The notes: generated by a model not told the origin, from the sequence alone. A DNA stretch of 64,000 nucleotides from G965226155 sp965226155 (GCA_965226155.1 OZ245331.1:992001-1056000), one strand, 5' to 3'. Positions 38,715 to 48,770 are shown, numbered from the stretch's first letter. A program made the numbers and translations.

Positions 38715-38990
38715 CTACTCAAGTCCGTATTTCTTGAGACGGTTCCTCAATGTCCCTCGATTCAAACCTAGAACGCATGCAGCACGTGATACATTTCCCC
38801 TGGTGTGATTCAAGACAGTTTCAAATAACGGCTTTTCTACCTGGGAAATGATCAGATCATGAAGTTCTTTTGGGTCATGGCCATCTAGGTCATTGAAATA
38901 TTTTTCCATTGCTAAGCGTACATTATCACTCAAACATTTTGGCGCAGCGGTTTTCTGGATACTGTTTTTCTTTACCTTTGTGGGCGTCAT
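38715..38990 (-). CDS. fis: Nucleoid and transcription factor Fis
   Basis: The 91-residue protein ends in the Fis helix-turn-helix (NVSRAACVLGLNRGTLRNRLKKYGLE), with DLIISQVEKPLFETVL before it. Length is close to the 98 residues of E. coli Fis. Its ATG overlaps the dusB stop (ATGA), the conserved dusB-fis arrangement, so Fis level is tied to dusB translation. Fis activates rRNA and tRNA promoters and shapes the nucleoid. Confidence 0.94.
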   Translation of the reverse strand: MTPTKVKKNSIQKTAAPKCLSDNVRLAMEKYFNDLDGHDPKELHDLIISQVEKPLFETVLNHTRGNVSRAACVLGLNRGTLRNRLKKYGLE

Positions 38991-39970
38991 GCAGCAAGTG
39001 CCTCATCTTCACAATGGTTAAAGTAATCGGTGACGAGTCGCATTTGCATGTCACATCGACCCTCCCGATTAATAAGGGAACGAGTCAGGCTGAATCCGGG
39101 TAAGTTACGACCGTACCAGGCGATATGTTTCCTTGCTATGCGAACCCCTGTGTATTCCCCATAAAAATCATGTATTTGGCGCAGATGGGAAATTAGCACT
39201 CTGCCAATTTGCTGAGATGAAGGCCTTGCTAATAACTGACCTGTCATAAGATAGTGATTAATTTCAGTAAAGATCCATGGGTTACCCTGTGCCGCGCGCC
39301 CTATCATTATCCCATCAGCACCGGTATATAGCATGATACTCAGTGCTTGTTCGGCAGAGTTGATATCTCCGTTTGCTATAACAGGAATAGAAATGTGTGA
39401 TTTAATTTCCGCGACAGTGTCATGCTCTGCATTTCCCTTGAAGCCACATGCACGGGTCCGTCCATGCACTGTAAGTAAACTAATACCAGATTGCTCTGCA
39501 ATGTATGCTATCTGCAAAGCATTTTTGTGATCCTGATTCCATCCAGTTCGTATTTTAAGCGTAACGGGTACAGTGGATCTTTCCACAACATTGCTGAGAA
39601 TTGCTGCAACAAGCTTTTCATCTTTCAGTAATGACGATCCGGCCATGACATTACATACCTTTTTTGCTGGACATCCCATATTAATATCAATGACTTCCGC
39701 CCCGCGGCTAATATTAAATACTGCAGCATCTGCCATCATTCGTGGATCCGCTCCTACGATCTGTATCACTCTTGGAGTGGACTCATCAGAATGATTCATA
39801 CGTAGCTGTGTTTTCTTGCTTTGATATAACGCAGGATTCGTACTAATCATTTCAGACACGGTTACGTGTGCTCCCATCTTACGACAGATATCCCGGAATG
39901 GTTTATCCGTTATTCCTGCCATAGGGGCGAGATAAATTTTGTACTTATTGGAATGGGAAATAATGTTCAT
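38987..39970 (-). CDS. dusB: tRNA-dihydrouridine synthase B
   Basis: This FMN enzyme reduces uridine to dihydrouridine in tRNA D-loops. The 327-residue protein has the start LAPMAGITDKPFRDICR, the catalytic Cys in NMGCPAKKVCN, and VHGRTRACGFKG. It lies before fis with a four-base overlap. About 200 AT-rich bases precede it, where the operon promoter is expected. Confidence 0.95.
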   Translation of the reverse strand: MNIISHSNKYKIYLAPMAGITDKPFRDICRKMGAHVTVSEMISTNPALYQSKKTQLRMNHSDESTPRVIQIVGADPRMMADAAVFNISRGAEVIDINMGCPAKKVCNVMAGSSLLKDEKLVAAILSNVVERSTVPVTLKIRTGWNQDHKNALQIAYIAEQSGISLLTVHGRTRACGFKGNAEHDTVAEIKSHISIPVIANGDINSAEQALSIMLYTGADGIMIGRAAQGNPWIFTEINHYLMTGQLLARPSSQQIGRVLISHLRQIHDFYGEYTGVRIARKHIAWYGRNLPGFSLTRSLINREGRCDMQMRLVTDYFNHCEDEALAA

Positions 39971-40172
39971 CCTGTTTTACCGCTTCTGGTTTTTTTAAAC
40001 GGCGGTTAATTAAATAAACATAGTAACGAGGTTTTGAACAAGAGAAAAGCGTTGTGTAAAAAATAAAAAACTACGTTAAAAACTATTTTGAATCTTACAA
40101 CACAAGTATGTGCGTTAACTACTTCTATCGATTAAAAATTATTTATTATCTTACCCTTAATTTCATGAAACT

Positions 40173-41012
40173 CTAGATAAACTGAATTTCAAAACTCACT
40201 GCCTCTTCAGTAGACATGGTAAGTTCAAATACGAGATGCAACGGCTTATTCGGCATCATCCCTTCTTCCATATTAATGCTTTGATCAAGGTATTCTTTTG
40301 GACTGAATTGACGATACCCAATTAACGTTCCCTGTGAATCAAATAAAGTTAACAGAACTTTAGGATAAGGCTGGATGCGTTCAGATTTATTTTCCATCGT
40401 TGCATTAACCAACAGTGCGTCTTTGTATCTCGGATGATCTCTAACATCGCGATTCACTAACACAATGGAGGATAGTGAAGTTTTACGAATTAAATTACAT
40501 TGTAAGTGCTCACACAACTGCATGGCATACGGCAAAAATTGTGGGTATTTGCTCAATAAATAATCACGGTTGAACCAGCCTGCTTGTGCCGCTAGTACAG
40601 CCATCATGACGATAAAACCAAGGGACCACATCACAGAACTCATGCGGCCTAATCTTGACCGGACGGTCTCTAGCAATCCCATATCAATTGCTAATTGATT
40701 ATGTGTAAGTGAATCTTCGGACTCTGACACCTCAACATCAGTTTGTTGAGGTCTGTGACTTTGTTCTTCATCCGCCTGAAGACCTGTCTCACTGGTCACA
40801 TCAGGTATGAAAAACTGAGGCTCTTCTGCGATCTTGCTATCTTTAACGTCTTTCTGTCCGTATACCCCCTCAGCTTGAGGTACGTCATACAAACGCTCTA
40901 ACGAGTTAAACTGCTTACCGCAAAATCCGCACTGGACCATACCCTCGGCTGCAGACAATTGCTGAGAATAGATATGAAACTGTCGAGTGCATGAAGGGCA
41001 ATCTGTATACAT
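40173..41012 (-). CDS. Zinc-ribbon and DUF3426 membrane protein
   Basis: The 279-residue protein starts with an MJ0042-type zinc ribbon (CPSC and CGFC pairs within the first 35 residues). An acidic linker follows, then one transmembrane helix at about residues 131-150, and a C-terminal periplasmic DUF3426 domain (VNATMENKSERIQPYP, LTLFDSQGTLIGYR). Genes of this type usually follow prmA in gammaproteobacteria; the function is not known. It begins 8 bases after the prmA stop. Confidence 0.88.
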   Translation of the reverse strand: MYTDCPSCTRQFHIYSQQLSAAEGMVQCGFCGKQFNSLERLYDVPQAEGVYGQKDVKDSKIAEEPQFFIPDVTSETGLQADEEQSHRPQQTDVEVSESEDSLTHNQLAIDMGLLETVRSRLGRMSSVMWSLGFIVMMAVLAAQAGWFNRDYLLSKYPQFLPYAMQLCEHLQCNLIRKTSLSSIVLVNRDVRDHPRYKDALLVNATMENKSERIQPYPKVLLTLFDSQGTLIGYRQFSPKEYLDQSINMEEGMMPNKPLHLVFELTMSTEEAVSFEIQFI

Positions 41013-41019
41013 AGCCAGC

Positions 41020-41910
41020 CTATTTCGACAGATTGCAGATGCCGGACATCATTACCCATTCATCTTTGAACATTGGTTCATTAAAGGCAACCCAAGAAGA
41101 ATATACCTGCAGGCAACGATCAAGCTGATTTGAGAGGATTCCGGACAGGACAATTAAGCCACCAGGCCTGACCATAAGCATGAACCTGTCAGATAGGCTG
41201 AGTAGCGGATTTAACAAAATATTTGCCATAAGTATGTCTACCGGCAAGCTAATATCGTCGTCTATCTTTTTAATTTCGATTCTATCAGCAAGTGAATTTC
41301 GCACAGTATTGTTTTTTGTCGCTGTAAGGGCCTGGGGGTCGTTATCAATTGCATAAACACTTGCCGCTCCCAAGCTAGCCGTAGCTAATGAGAGCACCCC
41401 TGATCCACATCCGTAATCTATAACTCTTTTGTTTGTGACTTCGGCCCCAGCTAACCATTCCAAGCATAACGCCGTTGTCGAGTGAGATCCTGTTCCGAAA
41501 GCTAGGCCAGGATCCAGGATTATGACGGCCGCACTCTCCGGAGGTTTATTAGCCCAACTAGGACAGATGCATAAACGACCGTTTCCGAAGACCATGGATA
41601 GGGTTTCTTGTTTGTGAGTCTCTATTCAATTCTCGTCTCTGACTATCTCTATATGGTGATCAATAATATTTTCAGTCCCGACCAGGTTTCGTGCGCAAGC
41701 CAGGACGATATCCATTTCGATATCCTCGGACAGAAGGGCGGAAATTGATGTTTGATTCCAATACCCTGGAGCTTCTTCGTTATCTGCAAATACCGGCTCC
41801 TTAGTATTCGGTAAAATACTGACTGATAGTGGTTCAAACTTTTCCAGAAAACCGACTAGATCATCTATGTAACGCGAATAGCTGACGAGAGTTAATCTTA
41901 GCCAGTGCAT
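41020..41910 (-). pseudogene. prmA: Ribosomal protein L11 methyltransferase, interrupted by TGA
   Basis: The frame runs from ATG 41910 (MHWLRLTLVSYS) to an in-frame TGA at 41626-41628, then continues without shift to 41020. The stop falls where PrmA has a conserved Trp (normally within a D-W-E-R type motif) just before GNGRLCICPSWAN, so a single TGG-to-TGA change explains it. The C-terminal half has an intact SAM site (LDPGLAFGTGSHSTT, DYGCGSGVLS) and could be restarted at ATG 41595. PrmA methylates L11 and is dispensable in E. coli. It lies between accC and the DUF3426 gene, its standard place. Confidence 0.85.
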
Positions 41911-41916
41911 GTGTAA

Positions 41917-43263
41917 TCACTTCTTAAGATTCAGCTTTTTTTCCAGAAAATGAATATTGGTTCCACCTGAGATGAAAGCAGCGTCACTGATGAGCCTACG
42001 ATGCATGGCTATGTTGGTTTTGATGCCGTCGATTACTATTTCTGACAGTGCCATGGACATGCGTTTGATTGCCAATTCCCTAGTCTCAGCATGCGCAATT
42101 AATTTTCCAATTAATGAGTCGTAATGCGGTGGGATGCTATATCCCTGATATACATGAGTATCGACACGAATCCCCGGCCCACCAGGGGGATGATAGTGAT
42201 CTATCACGCCCGGCGAGGGTGTAAAATTATCAGGATCTTCAGCGTTGATCCGACATTCGATCGCATGCCCACGGAACTGTACATCTTGTTGCCGGTAACC
42301 CAGTTTTTCGTCTGAGGCTATTTTCAATTGTTCCTTGACGATATCTATCCCCGTAATCAGTTCAGTAACCGGATGTTCTACCTGAACTCTAGTGTTCATT
42401 TCTATAAAATAAAAATTATCATTTTCATATAGAAATTCAAATGTACCGGCACTCCTGTAACCAATCTTTTTGCATGACTCAACGCATTGCTCGGCAATCT
42501 TGCGACGCAGCTTGTCCTTAATCTTGATGGCAGGCGCTTCCTCCAACACTTTCTGGTGGCGTCGCTGCATAGAACAATCACGTTCGCCTAAATGAATAGT
42601 ATTTCCATGGTTGTCAGCCAATACCTGTATCTCAATATGCCTGGGATTTTCGAGATATTTTTCTAGATAGATCGTGTCATTGTTGAATGCCGCCGCCGCT
42701 TCAGATCGGGTTAACGATACTGCGTTGCGTAGCGATGCCTCACTGTGCACGACACGCATACCCCGACCTCCACCTCCCTCCGCCGCCTTGATGATTACCG
42801 GATAGCCGATGTCCTTTGCTATCGCGCTAACGTCGTCGATATCATCAGATAACGGGCCGTCGGAACCTGGCACACAAGGTATTCCTGCTTCCTGCATGGC
42901 GTTACGAGCCGATATCTTGCTGCCCATTAACCGAATTGTTTCAGCCCGAGGCCCAATGAAGACAAAACCGCTTTTTTCCACTCGGTCTGCAAAATCTGCG
43001 TTTTCTGCAAGTAAGCCATATCCAGGATGGATCGCAACGGCATCTGATATCTCCGCTGCACTGATAACTGAAGGTATATTCAGATAACTATCGGTAAGCT
43101 TTGCTGAACCGATGCAGACAGCTTCGTCCGCGAGTAGAACGTGTTTCTGATTCCGATCAACTTCAGAAAAGACTGCGACAGTTTTAATCCCTAGCTCATG
43201 GCACGCGCGCAATATGCGCAATGCAATTTCACCGCGATTGGCTATGACGACCTTTTCAAGCAT
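41917..43263 (-). CDS. accC: Biotin carboxylase, acetyl-CoA carboxylase subunit
   Basis: It carboxylates biotin on AccB for fatty-acid synthesis. The 448-residue ATP-grasp protein begins MLEKVVIANRGEIALRILRAC and contains the Gly-rich loop KAAEGGGGRGMRVV, ERDCSMQRRHQKV and FIEMNTRVQVEHPVTE. It lies 52 bases after accB on the same strand and is followed by prmA, matching the family order aroQ-accB-accC-prmA. Confidence 0.97.
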   Translation of the reverse strand: MLEKVVIANRGEIALRILRACHELGIKTVAVFSEVDRNQKHVLLADEAVCIGSAKLTDSYLNIPSVISAAEISDAVAIHPGYGLLAENADFADRVEKSGFVFIGPRAETIRLMGSKISARNAMQEAGIPCVPGSDGPLSDDIDDVSAIAKDIGYPVIIKAAEGGGGRGMRVVHSEASLRNAVSLTRSEAAAAFNNDTIYLEKYLENPRHIEIQVLADNHGNTIHLGERDCSMQRRHQKVLEEAPAIKIKDKLRRKIAEQCVESCKKIGYRSAGTFEFLYENDNFYFIEMNTRVQVEHPVTELITGIDIVKEQLKIASDEKLGYRQQDVQFRGHAIECRINAEDPDNFTPSPGVIDHYHPPGGPGIRVDTHVYQGYSIPPHYDSLIGKLIAHAETRELAIKRMSMALSEIVIDGIKTNIAMHRRLISDAAFISGGTNIHFLEKKLNLKK

Positions 43264-43315
43264 TAGATATTACCGGAATGATTAACTTAGTTGGCGCTGC
43301 AGATACAAATATAAA

Positions 43316-43792
43316 TCATGATTCACGGATCACGAATAGCGGTTGTCCATATTCAACTGGGGCCCCGTTTTCCACCATGATCTTACTGATAACTCCGCTA
43401 ACATCCGATTCAATCTGATTCATGATCTTCATCGCTTCGATGATACATAAAACATCACCAATTTTGACTTCCTTGCCAAGTTCGACAAAAGCCTGCTTGT
43501 CGGGAGCTGCAGCTTCATAAAAGATACCCACCATAGGAGCTCGAACTATATGCCCTTCAATTACGGGTTCGTCTTTTTCTATACTGGTCTTGGTTGCCTC
43601 CTCGACTGAGGCCATAGCTGCTGGTGGATGATTGTCGGTTGACGAAGGGACATCGTAAACGGTTTGAGCAGGTCCCGTTGTGGTGCTGTTCCTGCTGATA
43701 CGGACAGATTCCTCACCTTCATGAATTTCGATCTCTGAAACTTTAGACTCCTCTAACATCTCGATGAGTTTCTTTACTTTACGTATATCCAT
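43316..43792 (-). CDS. accB: Biotin carboxyl carrier protein of acetyl-CoA carboxylase
   Basis: The 158-residue protein carries the biotinyl domain with acceptor K122 in EAMKIMNQIES and the thumb region typical of AccB. The N-terminal 35 residues (DIRKVKKLIEMLEES) form the dimerising helix, and a Pro/Ala/Ser-rich linker joins the parts. It starts three bases after the aroQ stop. Confidence 0.96.
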   Translation of the reverse strand: MDIRKVKKLIEMLEESKVSEIEIHEGEESVRISRNSTTTGPAQTVYDVPSSTDNHPPAAMASVEEATKTSIEKDEPVIEGHIVRAPMVGIFYEAAAPDKQAFVELGKEVKIGDVLCIIEAMKIMNQIESDVSGVISKIMVENGAPVEYGQPLFVIRES

Positions 43793-43795
43793 ATT

Positions 43796-44239
43796 TTATT
43801 CCTCCTTGATCCGTTGAATAGCGGCATGCAATGCGAACTGATATCCCTGTGCTCCTAGGCCGCTGATCACTCCCACCGCAATGTCAGACAAAAAAGAATG
43901 TTGACGATAAGTTTCTCTGGCAAATACATTGGACAAATGGACTTCAATGAAGGGGATTTTGACGCCTAACAGCGCGTCACGTAATGCAATGCTAGTATGG
44001 GTAAACGACCCCGGGTTGATAATAATGAAATCTACCGCTTGTTCCTGTGCCTGGTGTATACGCTCTATCAGTCCATGTTCTGCATTCGTCTGAAAAAATT
44101 GTAGCGTATGACCTGTCGCGTTTGAGTCCGACTCCAGCATGCGCTCTATATCGTCCAGTGTGGCGGTTCCGTAGAGCTCGGGTTCACGCTTTCCTAACAG
44201 ATTGAGATTTGGTCCATTTAAAACCAGTATAGTGGCCAT
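43796..44239 (-). CDS. aroQ: 3-dehydroquinate dehydratase, type II
   Basis: It dehydrates 3-dehydroquinate in the shikimate pathway. The 147-residue protein has VLNGPNLNLLGKREPELYG (active-site Arg and Tyr), INPGSFTHTSIALRDAL and EVHLSNVFARE with the catalytic His. It heads aroQ-accB-accC. About 130 bases separate it from the thioredoxin-like gene; the operon promoter should lie there. Confidence 0.96.
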   Translation of the reverse strand: MATILVLNGPNLNLLGKREPELYGTATLDDIERMLESDSNATGHTLQFFQTNAEHGLIERIHQAQEQAVDFIIINPGSFTHTSIALRDALLGVKIPFIEVHLSNVFARETYRQHSFLSDIAVGVISGLGAQGYQFALHAAIQRIKEE

Positions 44240-44368
44240 TTGCCCCCAGATTTGACGTGGAAATCCTTGTATATTTAATATTTTTATTTCAGGAGTTCAC
44301 AACTAATCGCTACAAGTTAACAGAAAATGGGCGGAATTACGAAGGATTTATATACAACTGTGTCTACT

Positions 44369-44944
44369 TTACAACAAATGACTTATGACTGCTTCAACTT
44401 CTACTCCGGTCACTGTTCCAGGTTTAACAAACACCACCATGCCCTGCCTGTCGATAATGGCAGTGTAGGGTAGTGCCCCTATGGTATTGCCGTAGTCCTC
44501 TGCTACCTTGATAACAGGTAGTTCATCGGCGAGGATCTGGTAGTTCATTTGTAGATCATCAACGTAGCCAATAATTTCCTCCGGCTTTTGCAAGGCGATA
44601 CCAATTATTTGCAATCCATTGTTAGCATGACGAGATTGCAGAGCAATAAATTCCGGAATTTCTTTTCGACAAGGGACACACCAAGTTGCCCAGAAATTGA
44701 GGATGACTACTTTGCCATTCCACTCGTTTATATGGCGCATATCACCTTGCAGGTCCGGCAAAGAAAAATCCGGACGATATTGACCAGTTATATCTTCTAC
44801 ATGGCTATTTGGATACTGGGTCGATTTCTCTGCAATGACAGGCTGTGTGGTTTCCTTGTCTCTCAATGTACTCTGCTGAATTGCAATACCCGCAAATACC
44901 GAAACAGCCGCCACAATGGCTATCACTAAGACTCTTGTTTTCAC
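44369..44944 (-). CDS. TlpA-like membrane-anchored thiol-disulfide protein
   Basis: The 191-residue protein has an N-terminal membrane anchor (residues 5-22) and a periplasmic thioredoxin fold with active site WCVPC (C89, C92) and the cis-Pro region GALPYTAI. It starts with GTG, overlapping the dsbD stop (GTGA), so DsbD is very likely its electron donor. Such proteins reduce periplasmic disulfides, for example in cytochrome c maturation; the target is not evident. Confidence 0.9.
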   Translation of the reverse strand: MKTRVLVIAIVAAVSVFAGIAIQQSTLRDKETTQPVIAEKSTQYPNSHVEDITGQYRPDFSLPDLQGDMRHINEWNGKVVILNFWATWCVPCRKEIPEFIALQSRHANNGLQIIGIALQKPEEIIGYVDDLQMNYQILADELPVIKVAEDYGNTIGALPYTAIIDRQGMVVFVKPGTVTGVEVEAVISHLL

Positions 44945-46809
44945 AAGCTGACCGCTTGTCTGACGTGATCGGCAAATTCTTCTGCTTCAACGAAACCAAA
45001 TAATCGGTATGGTTGTCTCTCCTGGCTATCACTCCCAAAAAACATGATGGCCGGCGGTCCATAAATACCGAAATGGTTTAACAGGATTTTATCTACCTCA
45101 TCGTTATCTGTAACGTCCGCCTGTAACAGGACGACGTCATGAAGGGCATCATGGACTTCAGCGGTGGTATAGGTGCTCAATTCCATCCTAATGCATTCAA
45201 CACACCAGTCTGCATAAAAATCAAGCATAACCGCCTTGCTTTGCTTGCTCGCTTGCGCAAGCTCCAGATCCAGATCAGCAACGCTCTTGATGTTCTTAAA
45301 ACTTAGGTGATCCTTGTTTTCAACACTAGAGCTTAGTCTGCCCACCAAAGAATCCAGTGGCCTGTAGACGTTTCCACTACCTGAAGACGCCCCGATGACC
45401 AATATTACACCGTAAGCCAACATGATCAGTCCCAGCCCTTTCCATAACCTCGCCCAACTTGCGTTCTTTTCAAGTTGATCGAGTGCACCCATATAGATTG
45501 CCGTAATGATTAATAACGCTGCCCACAGATACAACTCGACTACAGCTGGGATGACACGCGCCATGAACCAAATTGCTAGTGCGAGCAAACCTACGCCGAA
45601 TACTTTCTTTACAGTCTCCATCCATTTCCCAGCCCGCGGCAGCAATGACCCCGCTGACCCGCCTATTATCAATAATGGAATTCCCATCCCTATTCCCATA
45701 GAAAACAGGGCAAGACCACCTAATAGCTGATTGTCGGTTTGACTGATATAGACCAGGGCACCAACCAGGGGAGGAGCGACACAGGGACCGACAATAATTG
45801 CGGAAACTACACCCATGATGGCTGCCCCGAATAGCGTGCCACCTTCTTGATTATTGCTGATACTCACCAACTTGTTCTGCACACTAGCAGGTAGTTGAAT
45901 GTCATAAAATCCGAACATGGAGAGAGCAAGTGCAGCAAATACCAAACAAAAAATGCTGATTACCCAAACATTTTGGGCAGCGGCTTGGATGTTGATATTC
46001 AGCATAGTGGCCAACACGCCTATAACAGCATAGGTCAATGCCATAGCCAGCACATAGATCAGTGATAATGACAGACCTCTCATCTGGGTTATCCTCTCAC
46101 CCTGTCCTACAAGGATACCGGACAAGATAGGAACCATCGGAAAGACACAGGGTGTAAATGACAATAATAAACCTGCGCCAAAAAAGAACAGGACATTTCC
46201 TAACAGACGTCCTTCTATCAGTTTTTGTGTAATTGAATCCTGCTCAGAGACCTTGGGCGTCTGTTGTGCAGCGATACCCTTGGCGATAGAGGTGTCCGAA
46301 TTTATGTCTTTAGTATTTACTGCCGGCAGAAGCACGGATACTGTCTTCTGAATAGGTGGATAGCAAAGCGTATCTTCCTTGCACCCTTGATAACCGACGT
46401 TTAGGGTTATTGTGGTCTCATCGCTAGTCTGTCTAAGCAATGGCACATCAACTGCAGTTTCACCGACATTGACTTCAACACTGCCGAAAGACGGGTCTTC
46501 CTTTATCTTTCCATCAGGAATAATAATACGGTCCTTATCTATACTGACATCACCACTATCGATCTCGAAATTAAATTTATCGTGATAAAGATAATGTCCT
46601 TCTGCGATTTGCCAAACAACATTAATCTGATCTGGTGTGCTAGCAGATGCCGATAAGACAAAAGCCTGGTCCGGGTGCAGAATTTCGGATTCTTGCGCTT
46701 GATCGCCGATGTTAAAAATATTTTGTAGACGTTCACTAACTGACTGTGCGGATAGCCATGGTGTAGCCGTTAGACAGACTATGGCCAAAAAAAATGATGT
46801 CGGTTTCAT
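44941..46809 (-). CDS. dsbD: Thiol:disulfide interchange protein DsbD
   Basis: It carries electrons from cytoplasmic thioredoxin to the periplasm. The 622-residue protein has a signal peptide (cut after about residue 21), the alpha domain with a Cys pair in GCKEDTLCYPP, an eight-helix membrane part with Cys residues in FTPCVFPM and VGPCVAPP, and a C-terminal gamma domain with WCVEC near residue 530. All three redox Cys pairs are present. It is co-translated with the TlpA-like gene. Confidence 0.95.
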   Translation of the reverse strand: MKPTSFFLAIVCLTATPWLSAQSVSERLQNIFNIGDQAQESEILHPDQAFVLSASASTPDQINVVWQIAEGHYLYHDKFNFEIDSGDVSIDKDRIIIPDGKIKEDPSFGSVEVNVGETAVDVPLLRQTSDETTITLNVGYQGCKEDTLCYPPIQKTVSVLLPAVNTKDINSDTSIAKGIAAQQTPKVSEQDSITQKLIEGRLLGNVLFFFGAGLLLSFTPCVFPMVPILSGILVGQGERITQMRGLSLSLIYVLAMALTYAVIGVLATMLNINIQAAAQNVWVISIFCLVFAALALSMFGFYDIQLPASVQNKLVSISNNQEGGTLFGAAIMGVVSAIIVGPCVAPPLVGALVYISQTDNQLLGGLALFSMGIGMGIPLLIIGGSAGSLLPRAGKWMETVKKVFGVGLLALAIWFMARVIPAVVELYLWAALLIITAIYMGALDQLEKNASWARLWKGLGLIMLAYGVILVIGASSGSGNVYRPLDSLVGRLSSSVENKDHLSFKNIKSVADLDLELAQASKQSKAVMLDFYADWCVECIRMELSTYTTAEVHDALHDVVLLQADVTDNDEVDKILLNHFGIYGPPAIMFFGSDSQERQPYRLFGFVEAEEFADHVRQAVSL

Positions 46810-46870
46810 ACTATTACTGATAAGCAGCGCTAGTTAATGGCTGGAGAACTTACAAGCATGTGAGTCTGGC

Positions 46871-47200
46871 TTACTCTTGGGTATGGGTGTCTATCCAGTC
46901 CAAATATTTATCAAAGCCACCAATGATAGGGACTGAGATAATTTCCGGAAGTTCATAAGGATGTAACGCCTCAATCCTTTTTTCCAGTGCTTTATAGCAG
47001 TCCGAGGTGGTTTTGATCAGTAATAACACTTCTTCCTTATTATCCACCTTACCCCCCCAGCGAAAATAGGACTGTACACCGGGAAAAATCTGCACACAGG
47101 CGGCTAGCTTTTCCATGACTAGGAAATTTGCTATCTTTTTTGCCGTTATTGTGCCCGGGCAGCTGCTCAAAACCAGTAGATGTGGTGACTGTTTTGCCAT
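46871..47200 (-). CDS. cutA: Divalent-cation tolerance protein CutA
   Basis: This small trimeric protein of 109 residues has the CutA1 fold, with SSCPG near the start, VQIFPGVQSYFRWGGKVD and HPYELPEIISVPI. It was linked to copper tolerance, but its true role is unclear. It lies upstream of dsbD on the same strand, a common pairing, and is divergent from fxsA. Confidence 0.94.
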   Translation of the reverse strand: MAKQSPHLLVLSSCPGTITAKKIANFLVMEKLAACVQIFPGVQSYFRWGGKVDNKEEVLLLIKTTSDCYKALEKRIEALHPYELPEIISVPIIGGFDKYLDWIDTHTQE

Positions 47201-47300
47201 ATTTCCCCTTAAATTCCTAATAATTAAGCTTGAATTATTCTATTTTGCCAATACATTTAGTATTACGCCATTTTTCTTTCTAATCATTTAACGATTATTC

Positions 47301-47735
47301 ATGTTTAAAATCCTATTTATTTCTTTTCTCACTGTCCCGTTGATTGAAATCTATTTTCTCATACAGGTCGGTAGTGTCATCGGTCCCCTCCCCACAATAG
47401 CACTTTGCTTATTTACGGCGGCACTAGGAGCATTCTTAATCCGTGAGCAAGGGACACAAACTCTGCAACGTGTGCAAAATAAAATTAATCGTGGTGAAAT
47501 GCCAGCGTCGGATGTCATCGAGGGATTTATCCTGCTTATTTCAGGCCTGTTGTTACTGACTCCTGGACTAGTAACTGACCTCATCGGTTTTCTTTGTACC
47601 ATACCGCGGCTTAGAACCTGGGTCGCAATTTCTTTCCTAGGCAAACTAGTAAAGCAATCTAGGAATAATCCGCACGATAACATGACCATCATTGAAGGTG
47701 AATACTGGGAAGATGAGAATAAAAAATTGCGATAA
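47301..47735 (+). CDS. fxsA: FxsA family membrane protein
   Basis: The 144-residue protein has the FxsA pattern of hydrophobic helices: the first FLTVPLIEIYFLIQVGSVIG, a second after PTIALCLFTAALGAFLIR, and a third with LLLLTPGLVTDLIGFL. In E. coli it affects exclusion of phage T7 by F plasmids; its normal job is unknown. It often lies beside groES-groEL, but here a methyltransferase gene follows instead. Confidence 0.92.
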   Translation: MFKILFISFLTVPLIEIYFLIQVGSVIGPLPTIALCLFTAALGAFLIREQGTQTLQRVQNKINRGEMPASDVIEGFILLISGLLLLTPGLVTDLIGFLCTIPRLRTWVAISFLGKLVKQSRNNPHDNMTIIEGEYWEDENKKLR

Positions 47736-47921
47736 TTAAAAACGCCGGCTCATCAAAATTAGTAATACAGATTTATCAGCTTATCCTAGTCCAATTTTTT
47801 TGAAGACTAGCAAAAACGTTAGCCAACATCTCTTTGTTAAAAATTTTTTACACAGTTACACCATAAATTCAATATATAAGTATAATAGTCGGTTTATGGT
47901 TGGAAATAATAAACGGGAAGA

Positions 47922-48755
47922 ATGATGACAAAAAGAAAAAGAATTAAAAAATCAAAAGAATCCAAACCTACACTGGCAGAAAGAGCTGACAAACATGTTC
48001 TGTATGAAGATTCCGTTCAATGTGTTGAATCCGAGATTGATTTCATTGATGACACCTTTAAGGAAATCCGCAACCGGAAAGCCACAACATTAAGGGAAGA
48101 TTTTTGCGGAACCGCTAATACTTCATGTGAATGGATACGACGGCGCAAGACTAATATAGCATACGGGGTCGATATCAATTCATCAGTACAGGAATGGGGG
48201 CGCGGGCATCATTTATCCAAGTTAACAACTGGGCAACTCAATAGATGTAATCTTATTGCTGATGATGTTTTGAAGGTTAAGACCCCGCCTGTTGATATTG
48301 TGCTTGCGATGAATTTCAGTTATTGGATTTTTAAGAATAGAAAAATAATGACCCGATATTTCAAACGGGTTTATGATTGTCTGAATGAGGATGGTGTCTT
48401 CTTTCTCGATAGTTTCGGTGGGTCAGAAGCATTCCAAGAAATGGAAGAAAGTACTGAAGAGAGTTCTTATACCTACATTTGGGATCAGGCTAAGTACAAT
48501 CCGATAACAGGCGATGGTCTGTTTCATATCCATTTCACATTCAAAGATGGCTCTCGGCTCGACAAAGCCTTTACCTATGACTGGCGTGTATGGACCTTGC
48601 CTGAATTGACAGAAATGCTTGCAGATGCCGGCTTTAAACCCTCAGTTTATTGGGAAGGAACAGATGATGACGGTGATGGAGATGGCGTTTTTACCCGTAC
48701 TACCATTGGCGAAGCCGACCTGGGTTTTATCGCCTATATTGTGGCTGAAAAATAA
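47922..48755 (+). CDS. Class I SAM-dependent methyltransferase
   Basis: The 277-residue protein has a basic Lys-rich N-terminus, a SAM-binding start LREDFCGTANTSCEW (motif I region, about residues 58-72), the acidic end GVDINSS, and motif IV VDIVLAMNFSYWIF. The C-terminus ends ADLGFIAYIVAEK. It belongs to a proteobacterial methyltransferase family whose substrate is not known to me. ATG 47922 has a Shine-Dalgarno (GGGAAG), and a TATAAT box lies 36 bases before it. Confidence 0.85.
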   Translation: MMTKRKRIKKSKESKPTLAERADKHVLYEDSVQCVESEIDFIDDTFKEIRNRKATTLREDFCGTANTSCEWIRRRKTNIAYGVDINSSVQEWGRGHHLSKLTTGQLNRCNLIADDVLKVKTPPVDIVLAMNFSYWIFKNRKIMTRYFKRVYDCLNEDGVFFLDSFGGSEAFQEMEESTEESSYTYIWDQAKYNPITGDGLFHIHFTFKDGSRLDKAFTYDWRVWTLPELTEMLADAGFKPSVYWEGTDDDGDGDGVFTRTTIGEADLGFIAYIVAEK

Positions 48756-48770
48756 CACCAAGAGACAGCA

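Noticed and set aside
41626..41628. TGA in prmA as Trp (alternative genetic code) or selenocysteine
   Set aside because: Many intact genes end in TGA, for example metK, tkt and hisB, and Trp is coded by TGG elsewhere. PrmA relatives have Trp there, not Cys, and no selenocysteine hairpin was seen.
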